Shown here one piece after another: positions 38,701-46,373 of a DNA stretch of 64,000 nucleotides. The position numbers and the translations under genes were made by a program. The stretch is taken from NCBI RefSeq assembly GCF_021049265.1, contig NZ_CP088018.1, positions 372,001 through 436,000 on the forward strand, written 5' to 3'. The notes beneath the pieces are model-generated. The model saw only the letters and a list, made by a program, of their open reading frames with translations, made no database searches and was not told the DNA's origin. This DNA comes from Ruania suaedae (GTDB taxonomy: Bacteria; Actinomycetota; Actinomycetes; Actinomycetales; Beutenbergiaceae). Numbering within the stretch: position 1 is the stretch's first letter; each line of letters begins with the position of its first letter.

Positions 38701-40308
38701 AACCTGCCCATCCCACGCCGGCCCTGGCTCGACGACCTCGCGCCGGTGGTCGACCTGCGTGATCTTCCCGCCGAGGGCGACTCGCGTGTGCTGCTCGGCC
38801 GCGCCGACCTGCCGGCGCACCAGCGGCAGGATCCGGTGTACTTCACCCCGGACCGCGATGGCTCGCTGCTGATCTTCGGCACCTCCGGATCCGGCAAGTC
38901 CACGGTGCTCAAAACCATCGCCACCGCCGCCGGGATGCGCCCGGACCTGGGACGGACCGAGGTGTACGGGCTCGACTTCGCCTCGGGTGCGCTCGGTGTG
39001 CTCGAACGGCTGCCGCACGTGGGATCGATCATCGACGGTGACGACGCCGAACGGCTGCAGCGGCTGCTGCGCACTCTCGACGGCGAGCTGAGCCGGCGAT
39101 CGGAGGCGTTCTCGGCCGCCAACGCCGCGAACCTGACCGAGTACCGCGACCTCGTCGACCCCTCGATGCCGCGGATCCTCCTGCTCATCGACAACTACCC
39201 GGAGTTCAAGAAGGAGTGGGAGATCTCCTCCGCGCGCGCTCCCTTCTACCGGATGTTCATGCGCATCCTCGGCGAAGGGCGGCCGCTGGGGGTCCACGCG
39301 GTGCTCACCGCCGACCGGGGCGGCGCCGTCCCGACAGCGGTGGTCTCCAACATCTCCCGCCGGGTCATCCTGCGCCTGGCCGACCCGAACCAGTACTTCA
39401 TGCTCGGAGCGCCGAAGGACATCCTCGACGACCAGTCGCCCCCCGGACGGGCCGTGGTGGACAAGAACGAGGTCCAGACGGCCGTGCTCGGCGGTTCGAC
39501 CAACGTGGCCGAGCAGTCCAAGGTGCTGGCGGAGCTGGCGCATCAGCTGCGCCAGCACGGTGCGCCCGAGGCACCACAGATCCGGTCCCTGCCGGTGCGC
39601 CTGAGCGTGGCCGACCTGCCCGACCACGTGGACGGTCTGCCCGTGATCGGTATCGCCGACGACACGCTGGCTCCCCGTGGATTCGACCCGGTCGGATCCT
39701 TCACGATCACCGGTCCGCCCCAGTCGGGCAAGACGAACGCCCTGCGTGCCTTCGTCACGGCGATCGAGCGGATCGATCCCGAGGTGAAGCTGTTCCACTT
39801 CGGCAGCCGCCGGGCCCAGTTGACCGAGTTCCGGGAGTGGGTGCGCAGTGCGACCCGCCCCGAGGACGAGAAGGAGCTCGCGAGCGAGCTGGCCGAGATC
39901 CTCGCCGACGAGACGGTGCCGGGGCGGATCATGGTGGTGATCGAGGACATCCCCCACCTGGCCGACGGACCGGCGGACCGCGCCGTGCGCGGGATGCTGC
40001 AGGCGTTGAACAACAGCGACCACCTGCTCGTCGGGGAGGCGGACGTGACCCGTGCCGGCGGCGGATCCGGTGTACTCGGCGAGTGGAAGTCCGCGCGCCA
40101 GGGGATCGCCCTGAAGCCGGACACCTACGACGGCGACACGTTGTTCAAGGTGCCGTTCGGGCGCGTCAAGCGCACCGATTTCCCGGACGGACGGGGGATC
40201 TTCGTCCAGGCGGGGCGGGCGGTGACCATGCACCTGCCGCTCGTGGACGGCGAGGGGGAGGGCCGCCGTCGTGAACCCCGCGCGGAGCGGTCCCGCGCCG
40301 GCGGGTGA
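35761..40308 (+). CDS. eccC: FHA-FtsK/SpoIIIE type VII secretion ATPase (EssC/EccC-like)
   Basis: The 1515-residue protein powers secretion of WXG100 proteins in type VII systems. Residues 1-90 look like a small beta-grasp-type domain. An FHA domain at about 115-200 has GHTSIGRDPGNGLVL, SKRHARIEV and LNSANGVLVDG. Two membrane spans lie at about 244-285. Three ATPase modules follow, with Walker A loops at about 713 (GGTTGAGKSEF), 1040 (GTSGSGKST) and 1318 (GPPQSGKTN). Module 1 has the EccC hallmark FVDYKGGSAF, Walker B LVLVIDEFAAL and TQRPAGVIKDNLRANT, so it looks catalytically complete; module 2 has LLLIDNYPEF. The FHA domain places it nearer EssC than mycobacterial EccC. Confidence 0.93.
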   Translation: MKVKLTLHREGLAPADIVVTADSTATAADVARYIADSDPARSIIAGEHDLLTLAVAPPTADRLEPLQPDVPIGEASIGSGFAAAVLNLGERAVPSAPTGARSVGVLRATDGPLRGQEFPLAMGHTSIGRDPGNGLVLADPLVSKRHARIEVSGYVELVDLNSANGVLVDGELVQRVRLVPGKPFVIGGTTLVLYLASDFDGTGEDPVLERGGGLLFNRSPRVEVRYPGTEFPPPRLPTEAVQKLFPWVMLVAPVIMALSIYFITDRPRALLLVVMTPLMALGNFINQRNQTGNKRNHELLLFERQFEELEEKFYRSKPEEERARNDEVPPVAEVFEHAMRLGPLLWTRRPEHWNFLALRLGIGRAPSRNSIAPRDSQDGLPEYIERLERLKERYRFVDGVPVMDTLRDLGSIGVAGPTGPASDAMRGLAVQIFGLHAPNEVVSVAFTDAEWAGELEWIKWLPHTTSETSPFKSLPLADSAPAANSLLNALEEYVLRGGSRPDPRGPFAERWTPMNYGTDVNRASEQMKRPHPINVVVFVTNDAPVDRARLVQVLERGADVGVHAVFVSPTVESLPAACRGYLDVAGGLDDVTVGLVRSGAAYDGVKVEGVSNSYMHTFTKRLAPVVDASTVVHDSSDIPNSVMFLSLVGEEVAREPQAVVDRWQQNNTIIDRSDSPRPRLKKAGNLRAIIGQGASDAMTLDLRTQGPHALVGGTTGAGKSEFLQAWVLGIASAHSPDRVTFLFVDYKGGSAFADCVELPHCVGLVTDLSQHLVRRALTSLRAELHYREHLFNRKKAKDLLELEKRQDPECPPALVLVIDEFAALAGEVPEFVDGVVDIAQRGRSLGIHLIMATQRPAGVIKDNLRANTNLRVALRMADEADSKDVVDDPIAATFPPSIPGRGIAKTGPGRLIPFQSAYAGGWTSENEVVSAEVRVAELRFGSMAEWEPDRPPESDSHEKDLGPNDQRRVVNTLIRAADLANLPIPRRPWLDDLAPVVDLRDLPAEGDSRVLLGRADLPAHQRQDPVYFTPDRDGSLLIFGTSGSGKSTVLKTIATAAGMRPDLGRTEVYGLDFASGALGVLERLPHVGSIIDGDDAERLQRLLRTLDGELSRRSEAFSAANAANLTEYRDLVDPSMPRILLLIDNYPEFKKEWEISSARAPFYRMFMRILGEGRPLGVHAVLTADRGGAVPTAVVSNISRRVILRLADPNQYFMLGAPKDILDDQSPPGRAVVDKNEVQTAVLGGSTNVAEQSKVLAELAHQLRQHGAPEAPQIRSLPVRLSVADLPDHVDGLPVIGIADDTLAPRGFDPVGSFTITGPPQSGKTNALRAFVTAIERIDPEVKLFHFGSRRAQLTEFREWVRSATRPEDEKELASELAEILADETVPGRIMVVIEDIPHLADGPADRAVRGMLQALNNSDHLLVGEADVTRAGGGSGVLGEWKSARQGIALKPDTYDGDTLFKVPFGRVKRTDFPDGRGIFVQAGRAVTMHLPLVDGEGEGRRREPRAERSRAGG

Positions 40309-40312
40309 AGCC

Positions 40313-40330
40313 ATGGGGAGCGGTCCCCAT
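40313..40330 (+). terminator. Small hairpin after the FHA-FtsK gene
   Basis: ATGGGGA pairs with TCCCCAT around GCGG, 5 bases after the stop region. It overlaps the first base of the -35 box of the next promoter. Confidence 0.5.
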
Positions 40331-40358
40331 TGAGCGGGTGGGGCGCTGACCCTACAGT
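40330..40358 (+). promoter_or_regulatory. Promoter of the WXG100 gene
   Basis: A -35 box TTGAGC (40330-40335) and a -10 box TACAGT (40353-40358) are separated by exactly 17 bases. This predicts a transcript starting near 40365 with a leader of about 50 bases carrying AGGAAGG. Confidence 0.65.
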
Positions 40359-40415
40359 CACACCTGGGTGATCCAAGCAGGGGCCCGAATCCGATACGTA
40401 GGAAGGTTGGGATCG

Positions 40416-40703
40416 ATGACCGACTTCGGTGCAACGTACGACGAGATGGACTCGTGCGCCGACAAGCTGGACGACGGCAAGGACAGCATCGACACGGCGC
40501 TCGAGGAGTGCCAGGGGTATGTCGACGAGCTCGTCGAGGACGGTTTCAAGACCGAGAAGGCGTCCGGCAAGTTCAAGGACGGCTACGACGAGATGACCTC
40601 GGGCCTCAAGGACGCGTCCGAAGGTGTGAGCGAGATGGCGCAGGCGCTGCGCGACATGGCTCAGGCGATCCGCGACCTGGACGACCAGCTCGCCGGCGGC
40701 TGA
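40416..40703 (+). CDS. WXG100-like secreted protein lacking the tryptophan
   Basis: The 95-residue acidic, all-helical protein has the ESAT-6/WXG100 size and hairpin layout: helix 1 to about residue 38, the turn VEDGFKTEKASGKFKDGYDEM, and helix 2 to the end. The usual W-x-G turn is E-D-G-F here. ATG 40416 is chosen over the upstream in-frame GTG at 40368 because AGGAAGG precedes it. It has its own promoter and a very strong terminator, so it is probably made in large amounts as the secreted substrate or structural partner of the FHA-FtsK ATPase upstream. Confidence 0.85.
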   Translation: MTDFGATYDEMDSCADKLDDGKDSIDTALEECQGYVDELVEDGFKTEKASGKFKDGYDEMTSGLKDASEGVSEMAQALRDMAQAIRDLDDQLAGG

Positions 40704-40711
40704 GGCGGCCA

Positions 40712-40747
40712 GGCTGTGGGACCGGCGATCGCGCCGGTCCCACAGCC
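40712..40747 (+). terminator. Perfect 16-bp hairpin after the WXG100 gene
   Basis: GGCTGTGGGACCGGCG pairs perfectly with CGCCGGTCCCACAGCC around a 4-base loop, followed by TTCTCGT. It separates the WXG100 gene from the rest of the locus. Confidence 0.88.
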
Positions 40748-40840
40748 TTCTCGTCACCCTGCGGGGTTGGACGACCAGACGGAAGCGGTGGCGTGACATG
40801 GCGCCACCGGAGGCGGATCGAGGCGTGAGGAACCGGGGCC

Positions 40841-41140
40841 GTGGCTGACATCTACATCTCACTGGACGAGTTGCGCGAGGTGAGTACCCAGCTGGGCGAC
40901 ATCGTCGCGGAGTTCGAGAACGCCACCAGCAACTCCGAGGCGCTGGAGGCCGCGATCGGGACCCCGTTCGATGAGGGGAAGCTGCGATCCGAGGCGCGGG
41001 AGTTCGAGGAGCGCTGGGATGACAAGCGCAACGACCTCAAGGACGCGCTCGCGAAGGTCCAGGAGCACGTCGACGGGGTGATCGAGGGTGTCGAGCAGTG
41101 GGACACCGAGACCGCGATCGCCCTCGAGGCGGAAGAGTGA
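40841..41140 (+). CDS. Small helical WXG100-like protein
   Basis: The 99-residue acidic protein is predicted to be two long helices around GTPFDEGKLRSEAREFEERWDDKRNDLKDALAKVQEHVDGVIEGVEQWDTETA. The spacing of F, W and the downstream heptads resembles the second WXG100 protein in paired loci, although the W-x-G turn is absent. It starts with GTG. It could heterodimerise with the first WXG100-like protein or act as a targeting partner of the next gene product. Confidence 0.7.
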   Translation: MADIYISLDELREVSTQLGDIVAEFENATSNSEALEAAIGTPFDEGKLRSEAREFEERWDDKRNDLKDALAKVQEHVDGVIEGVEQWDTETAIALEAEE

Positions 41141-41174
41141 GACCCATGACCAGGGGAAACGAAGGTAGACGTCG

Positions 41175-42401
41175 ATGACACAGTCGCCACGCGGCCGGAC
41201 GATCATGCATGTGCAGGGGCAGCCGCAGGAGATCATCGACCGGGGGACCGCGATCGAGACCCTCGGCGGGCAGATGCGCGAGAGCGCGGCCGTGCTCGGC
41301 AGCATCAAGGACCGTGCTGCGGACCAGCAGGGGCAGGCGATCGACGCGCTGCGGGAATCGATCGGCGAGTCCCACGAGGTCCTGGCCGAGGCTGCCGACC
41401 TCTACGAACCGGTCGGCCCGGTGATCCGTTCCTACGGCGAGGCCCTCTCCGACGTCAAGCCGAAGCTGGACGCGCACGCGGACGAGTGCGAGACGCTCTG
41501 GAGCACCTTCGTGGCGCTGCCTCCGCACGGGACCTACGTGGCCGAGCGCGGCACCGGCGGCTTGTTCCAGCCCGAGGAGGGGAGCCCCGAGGCGGACCAG
41601 CAGGCCGAGGAGGACCAGGCCAAGCGGGACGCCTACGAGGCGTGGGAGGCGGAGGCGGTCGCCTTCGACAACGACTACGACACCTGGGAGAGCGCCTACG
41701 ACGAAGCCGTCCAGAGCATCGGCGAGGAGATGGCCGGCTCCATCAAGGACGGCTTCTGGGACAACTGGGGCGACATCATCAAGGGGGTCCTGAGCTGGGC
41801 CTCACTCATCCTCGGGATCGCCGCACTCATCATCGGCGGTCCGCTCCTCGCGGCTCTGGCGCTGATCGCCGGGCTCGCCTATCTCGCGGTCACGGTCTAC
41901 GAGTACTCGGAGGGGGACGCCAGCCTGCTGGACGTGGGCTTGGCGGCACTGGGCGTGCTGCCCGTGGGCAAGCTCGCCAACCTCACCAAGGGCTTGCACC
42001 TGAACAAGCTCGGCTTCAAGGCCATGGGCAAGGGCATGCTGGGCAACTTCGGCAAGCTCAAGGGGCTGACGACCAAGCCGTTCGGCGGTGGCCTCTACTC
42101 GACGTTCAAGAACAAGGGCACGGCAGCCGGACTGAATCAGCTGTTCCTGGGCTCGCCCTCCTTCCGCAGCGTCCACCGCACCCACAAGAGCATGTGGGAG
42201 GGCTCGGGGCGCTGGCTCGCCTCGATGCGGTCGTCCACCACGGTGCGCAACATCGCGATCGTCGACTATGGGCTCGGCGTCGCCTCGAACGGCCTCGGGC
42301 ACTACGGTCGCGTCGCCTCGGCCACCGGGGTGCCGCTGCCCTTCGGTCTGGACATCCCCGACCTGCCGAAGGCGCCCGGCGGCGTCGGCGTGGTCCTGTA
42401 G
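41175..42401 (+). CDS. Putative type VII-secreted polymorphic-toxin-like protein
   Basis: The 408-residue protein has a helical N-terminus of about 130 residues (QPQEIIDRGTAIETLGGQMRESAAVL onward) resembling actinobacterial type VII targeting domains. A Glu/Ala-rich coiled stretch follows, then a Gly-rich hydrophobic hairpin (about 196-240). After this comes SLLDVGLAALGVLPVGKLANLTKGL, a pattern typical of the pre-toxin region of polymorphic toxins. The last 140 residues match no toxin fold I can name. The two following genes could encode immunity proteins. A toxin role is inference; a structural or channel-like role is the alternative. Confidence 0.65.
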   Translation: MTQSPRGRTIMHVQGQPQEIIDRGTAIETLGGQMRESAAVLGSIKDRAADQQGQAIDALRESIGESHEVLAEAADLYEPVGPVIRSYGEALSDVKPKLDAHADECETLWSTFVALPPHGTYVAERGTGGLFQPEEGSPEADQQAEEDQAKRDAYEAWEAEAVAFDNDYDTWESAYDEAVQSIGEEMAGSIKDGFWDNWGDIIKGVLSWASLILGIAALIIGGPLLAALALIAGLAYLAVTVYEYSEGDASLLDVGLAALGVLPVGKLANLTKGLHLNKLGFKAMGKGMLGNFGKLKGLTTKPFGGGLYSTFKNKGTAAGLNQLFLGSPSFRSVHRTHKSMWEGSGRWLASMRSSTTVRNIAIVDYGLGVASNGLGHYGRVASATGVPLPFGLDIPDLPKAPGGVGVVL

Positions 42402-42415
42402 TGCGGGCGGGGACG

Positions 42416-43072
42416 ATGAGCGCGGCCGCGGAGCCGGTGGCCTGGACTCTCGACGTCGTCGAGGACGTGCAGGTACCGGGCTGGTTCTTCGTGCCGGCCG
42501 GGCTGGCCGCCGCCGAGCAGGAGCAATGGCTCGCCGAGTGCCGCGAGGCACTCGTGGAGATCACCGAGGCTCAGGGCCTCGACGCCGGCGAGCTCGACAG
42601 CCAGCGCCTGCGCTCGGAGCTGCTGGGCGGTCTCGAGGCGCGGGCCGCCTCGCCCTCGCTCGCGCTGTTCCAGGTGTGGCCGGCCGGGGCGCTCGGCTCT
42701 GTCCTGTGTCACGTCAGTGTCCTGGCCAGTTCCGACCTGCCCGACTGGACCGGGATCGGCGCGGCCGTCCATCCGATCGAGGCCGCCCACCTCGGTCCGG
42801 GCCTGCAGTGCTCGATCCGCCGGACCGTCGAGGTGGACAAGGAGCCGGTCGAGCTGGCGTCGGTGCACCTCGTCTTCGACGACGGCGAGACCACCCTGAT
42901 GCTGAGCCTGACCGAGGCGCTGGCGCCCGTCGTGGCCTACGCCCTCCCGGGTTTCCTCACGCTGATGGAGTCGATCCGGATGGTGGCCGACGACGGACGA
43001 CCGTTCCGGTCGCTGCCCCCGTCCGGCCTGGTGGCAGAGGAGCCGTGGCAGCTGGAGGAGGAGCAGCGATGA
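42416..43072 (+). CDS. Unrecognised protein of the type VII-like locus (218 aa)
   Basis: Not recognised. The protein is acidic, has no signal peptide or membrane span, and looks mixed alpha/beta (VQVPGWFFVPAGLAAAEQEQWLAECREALVEI at the start, SVHLVFDDGETTLMLSLTEAL later). ATG 42416 is preferred; GTG 42401 overlaps the upstream stop codon. It overlaps the next gene by 4 bases (ATGA). It could be a chaperone or immunity protein for the upstream effector-like protein. Confidence 0.72.
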   Translation: MSAAAEPVAWTLDVVEDVQVPGWFFVPAGLAAAEQEQWLAECREALVEITEAQGLDAGELDSQRLRSELLGGLEARAASPSLALFQVWPAGALGSVLCHVSVLASSDLPDWTGIGAAVHPIEAAHLGPGLQCSIRRTVEVDKEPVELASVHLVFDDGETTLMLSLTEALAPVVAYALPGFLTLMESIRMVADDGRPFRSLPPSGLVAEEPWQLEEEQR

Positions 43073-43692
43073 GCACAGCGAGCCTGCGCGAGGACCTCGG
43101 TGTCCAGCCCGATCCCGAGTTCGAACTGGACCTGCCTGCCGGCTGGGCCCGCCATGAACCGGACGACGCCACGCTGGCGAGCATGCTCGCCTCGATGAGG
43201 CAGCGGTTGATGGAGGCGCACCGCCCGGACCTGTACGCCCAGATGCGACCGATGCTCGAGCAGGCCTTCGCCGACATGCGCAGCGGTGGGGTGTTCGCCT
43301 TCTTCTCGGCCACCGACCCCGGTCCGCACACGCTCTTCCTGCCCACGTCCCTGAACGCCTCCATCATGCGGCCCGAGGCCGGCCGGTCGCTGGACGACGT
43401 GGCCAGGACACTGTTCCGCGACCATGGGGCGACGCCGCTGTTCGAGGACAAGCGGATGCTGCGGGCGGAGAAGGAGAAGACCCTCCGCATCGGGTCCGAC
43501 ACCCTGGTCAACCACTCCGTGGTCTACCTCACCCCGGTGCCGGGCTCGAAGCGTCGGCGTGCACTCCAGCTGGTGGCCGGCTTCGCGCGCCGGCCGGAGA
43601 CGCCGGCGGAGGACCCGTGGGTGGAATCGATGCGCGCGCTGTTCGACTCGCTCGTCACCACGCTACGTTGGCGGCGCCCGACACCTTCGTGA
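43069..43692 (+). CDS. Unrecognised protein of the type VII-like locus (207 aa)
   Basis: Not recognised. The cytoplasmic-looking protein has LDLPAGWARHEPDD near the N-terminus and VFAFFSATDPGPHTLFLPTSLNASIM in the middle, and ends with a basic segment. The LDLP-W pattern at the start resembles small proteins annotated only as hypothetical beside actinobacterial type VII loci. Its ATG lies in the stop of the upstream gene, so the two are coupled and may form a complex. Confidence 0.7.
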   Translation: MSTASLREDLGVQPDPEFELDLPAGWARHEPDDATLASMLASMRQRLMEAHRPDLYAQMRPMLEQAFADMRSGGVFAFFSATDPGPHTLFLPTSLNASIMRPEAGRSLDDVARTLFRDHGATPLFEDKRMLRAEKEKTLRIGSDTLVNHSVVYLTPVPGSKRRRALQLVAGFARRPETPAEDPWVESMRALFDSLVTTLRWRRPTPS

Positions 43693-43696
43693 TGTC

Positions 43697-44467
43697 ATGG
43701 CCGCGAAAGGTGAGGGATGCACGTTGAAGACGCCGGAACAGTCGCTGGAGCGCTGGGCGAGGACTGAGGACTTCCCCGTCCCGCCGTCGTGGGGGGAGAT
43801 CGAGTCGGTCATCCTGGCCGAGCCGATCGGGCAGGACGAACTCGACCAGGCCGCCCGCACGGCCGGGCCGGGCGCCCGCATCCTCGGTGGGCTGGTCCGG
43901 CTCCTCGTCGGTGTCCTCGCCGCCGTCATGTACCTCTCCTCGCTCATCGGCCTGGCGATCGTGCTGGTGCGGGCGGGCGAGGGCGACGTGCTCGCCGAAC
44001 CCGCCTGGGTGCAGGTGGCGCGGATCGCGTTCGGGCTGGCGGTCGCCGTCTCGGGCACCACGCTCGGGATCTGGTTCGACACCAGGCGGCGCGGTGTCCT
44101 GGGGCCGATCGCGACGGCGATCACCGGCCTGGCCTGCCTGGCAGCCGTCGGCGTGATGGTCGCCCGGCCGGAGGCGCTGGGCGATGTCGTCGCGCTCGTG
44201 CTGGCGGGACTGGCCGCCCTGCTCGGGCTGGTGGCGTGCCTGGTGCTGCTCCTCGCCTCCAAGCCGGGGGTGGCGCGGCGGCCGATGTTCACTCGCACCA
44301 CCGTCACCCCGCAGGAGCAGATCCAGCGTGGCATGCGCGCACAGGTGCTGGAGATCCTCGTGCGCCGGGGTGTGGTCAGCGAGAAGGAGATCGACATCCC
44401 GGACATGGTCGAGCTGCCGATCGGGTCCTGGCACGAGCTCGATCCGCCGCGGGACGCGCGCCTGTGA
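43697..44467 (+). CDS. Four-span membrane protein of the type VII-like locus
   Basis: Not recognised by family. The 256-residue protein has a soluble N-terminus, four membrane spans (starting near RLLVGVLAAVMYLSSL, VARIAFGLAVAVSG, IATAITGLACLAAV and VVALVLAGLAALLG) and a soluble tail with RGMRAQVLEILVRRGVVSEKEI. ATG 43697 is used; TTG 43724 has a better Shine-Dalgarno (GAGGGA) and may be the real start. It overlaps the lipoprotein gene by 4 bases. A membrane component of the secretion machine is a possibility. Confidence 0.68.
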   Translation: MAAKGEGCTLKTPEQSLERWARTEDFPVPPSWGEIESVILAEPIGQDELDQAARTAGPGARILGGLVRLLVGVLAAVMYLSSLIGLAIVLVRAGEGDVLAEPAWVQVARIAFGLAVAVSGTTLGIWFDTRRRGVLGPIATAITGLACLAAVGVMVARPEALGDVVALVLAGLAALLGLVACLVLLLASKPGVARRPMFTRTTVTPQEQIQRGMRAQVLEILVRRGVVSEKEIDIPDMVELPIGSWHELDPPRDARL

Positions 44468-46257
44468 ACAGCGCCGCCGGCCGCCGGCGCGCAGGTGGTG
44501 TCGCCATGGTCGTGGCCGCACTCGCGGTCACCGCCTGTGGCGGGCCCACGCTGCCGAACAGCGTGATTGCCGGGACCACGGTGACCGTCGGCTGGTCCGG
44601 TGGGTTGGTCAGCACCAATGCCGCCACGACCGCGGCGACCTCCGGCGACCATGACGTCGCGGCGATGACCCGGTCACAGTTCGCCCGGACCGTCGAGGGT
44701 GTGCCCGTCATCGACGAGAGCTTCGGATCGGTCGAGATCGTCGACCCGGAAGGTTTCACCGTCCGCTACGACCTGGCCGAGCCGGAGTGGTCGGACGGCA
44801 TCCCGGTGGACGCCGCCGATCTAATGCTGGCCTGGGCCGCCGGGTCGAACGCGCTGCTGCCGGACGACGTCGATCCCGCGAGCCTGGTGGCCGAGGACGG
44901 CAGCCTCGACGTGCCCGCGGGGGTGCCCTGGTTCGAGTCGATGCCCACGGGATTGACCGAGAGCCGGGAGGTGCCCGAGTACGACGAGTTCGGCCGCAGC
45001 ATCGCGGTCACCTATCCCGAGCCGGTGGTGGACTGGCAGACGGCCCTGGACGTCGCCGTGCCCGCGCACGTCGTCGGGCGGCTCGCCTTCGATCTCGCCG
45101 ATCCGATGGAGGCCAAGCAGGCCGTCATCGAGGCGATCGTGGGGGAGCAGACGAGCCGGCTGGCCACCATCGCGCGGACCTGGAACGAGGGGTTCGCACT
45201 CGGGGACGGGGACGGCAGCACGATCGCCCCCGAGCTGCTGCTCTCCTCCGGCCCGTTCCGGATCGAGGCGGTCGATCAGGCACGCCTCGATGCCCAGCAG
45301 GTCACGCTGGTCGCCAATCCGCGCTACGTCGGTAGTCCGACCCCGGAGTACGAGCGCGTCGAGCTGACCCGGACCACGGTCTCGGACCCGCTGACCTACA
45401 TCGGCGAGACGCTCGACGTCGTCCAGGTCCCCCCGACCGCGCCCCACCGCGAGACCACCAGAGAGATGGAGCGTCTCGACTACCAGGTCTCGACCAGCGG
45501 CACCGGCGCCGTCTGGGCTCTGGTGCTGCGCACCGGCCGGGGAGAACTGGCCTGGCAGAGTGCGCGGGAGGCCTTCCTCGGCGCCGTGCCGCAGCGAGAC
45601 ATCGCCGAGGCAGGGGCCGGCCCGTGGGCGAACGAGCACGAGAACACCGACGTCACGCTGTTCCCGCCGGGTACCGACGGTCACCAGATCGTACGCGAGG
45701 ACATCGACCCGGCCTCGCGCTTCGGCCTCTCGGAGGAGGAGGCGATCGCCGCCCGTGCCGAGGCCGGAGTCGAGGCGGGTGCCCGCGTCTGCGTGCTCTA
45801 CGACACCGGCGAGCGCTTCGCCACCGACGCTTTCGCCGAGCTGCGCAGCGGGCTCGAACCTGCCGGCTGGGACGTCCGCGACTGTGGCACCGACAACCTG
45901 GCGGAGGGCCTGTCCGACGACGGGTGGCACGCCGTCCTCACCCGGGTGGACATCCCCGGCACGCCGGCTGAGATCGCGGCGCAGTGGGCGCTCGCCGGAC
46001 CGGAGAACCTCAGCGGCAGCGAGGACGAGGAGCGCGCGGAGCTCATCGACAGCCTCGCCCACACGGCCGACCACTACGAGGCTCGCGACCTGCGCGTCGC
46101 GATCGAACGATCGATCGTCGAGGAGGCAGTGATCATGCCGCTCGTGGTGGACATCGTGGTGACGGTCTCCGACCGGGACGTCGAGGTGCCCGTTCCGCGG
46201 GCCGGATCTCGAGCGGCACTGACGTCGGAGATCGTGGAGTGGCACCTGGCCGACTGA
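44464..46257 (+). CDS. Family 5 extracellular solute-binding lipoprotein
   Basis: The 597-residue protein has a lipobox LAVTACGG, so it is predicted to be anchored outside the membrane. The mature part follows the peptide/nickel-binding SBP_bac_5 fold: TVRYDLAEPEWSDGIPVDAADLMLAW, SGPFRIEAVDQ, VTLVANPRYVGSPTPEYERVELTR. No ABC permease or ATPase genes are nearby. It starts with GTG, overlapping the upstream gene, and closes the type VII-like operon. It may have been recruited as an envelope receptor or assembly factor. Confidence 0.85.
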   Translation: MNSAAGRRRAGGVAMVVAALAVTACGGPTLPNSVIAGTTVTVGWSGGLVSTNAATTAATSGDHDVAAMTRSQFARTVEGVPVIDESFGSVEIVDPEGFTVRYDLAEPEWSDGIPVDAADLMLAWAAGSNALLPDDVDPASLVAEDGSLDVPAGVPWFESMPTGLTESREVPEYDEFGRSIAVTYPEPVVDWQTALDVAVPAHVVGRLAFDLADPMEAKQAVIEAIVGEQTSRLATIARTWNEGFALGDGDGSTIAPELLLSSGPFRIEAVDQARLDAQQVTLVANPRYVGSPTPEYERVELTRTTVSDPLTYIGETLDVVQVPPTAPHRETTREMERLDYQVSTSGTGAVWALVLRTGRGELAWQSAREAFLGAVPQRDIAEAGAGPWANEHENTDVTLFPPGTDGHQIVREDIDPASRFGLSEEEAIAARAEAGVEAGARVCVLYDTGERFATDAFAELRSGLEPAGWDVRDCGTDNLAEGLSDDGWHAVLTRVDIPGTPAEIAAQWALAGPENLSGSEDEERAELIDSLAHTADHYEARDLRVAIERSIVEEAVIMPLVVDIVVTVSDRDVEVPVPRAGSRAALTSEIVEWHLAD

Positions 46258-46312
46258 CGGGCGATTTCGCCTGCGACGAGCGGGCCGCGAGGAATATCAT
46301 CATCTTTCACCG

Positions 46313-46350
46313 GTGTGCATCCGGGCGCGGGCAGGCGCATGGATGCACAC
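46313..46350 (+). promoter_or_regulatory. Inverted repeat in the leader of the TetR gene
   Basis: GTGTGCATCC (46313-46322) and GGATGCACAC (46341-46350) are perfect 10-bp arms 18 bases apart. A possible -10 box TATCAT lies at 46295-46300, so the repeat is just downstream of the likely transcription start and 24 bases before the GTG. It is a candidate autoregulatory operator or a leader hairpin. Confidence 0.5.
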
Positions 46351-46373
46351 CCATTCAGCAGGGGAGCAGTGAC

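Noticed and set aside
37213-40434. A 1073-codon open frame on the minus strand opposite the FHA-FtsK gene.
   Set aside because: It has no recognisable domain, is His/Asp/Arg-rich as expected for the complement of a GC-rich gene, and the plus strand has a clear ATPase.
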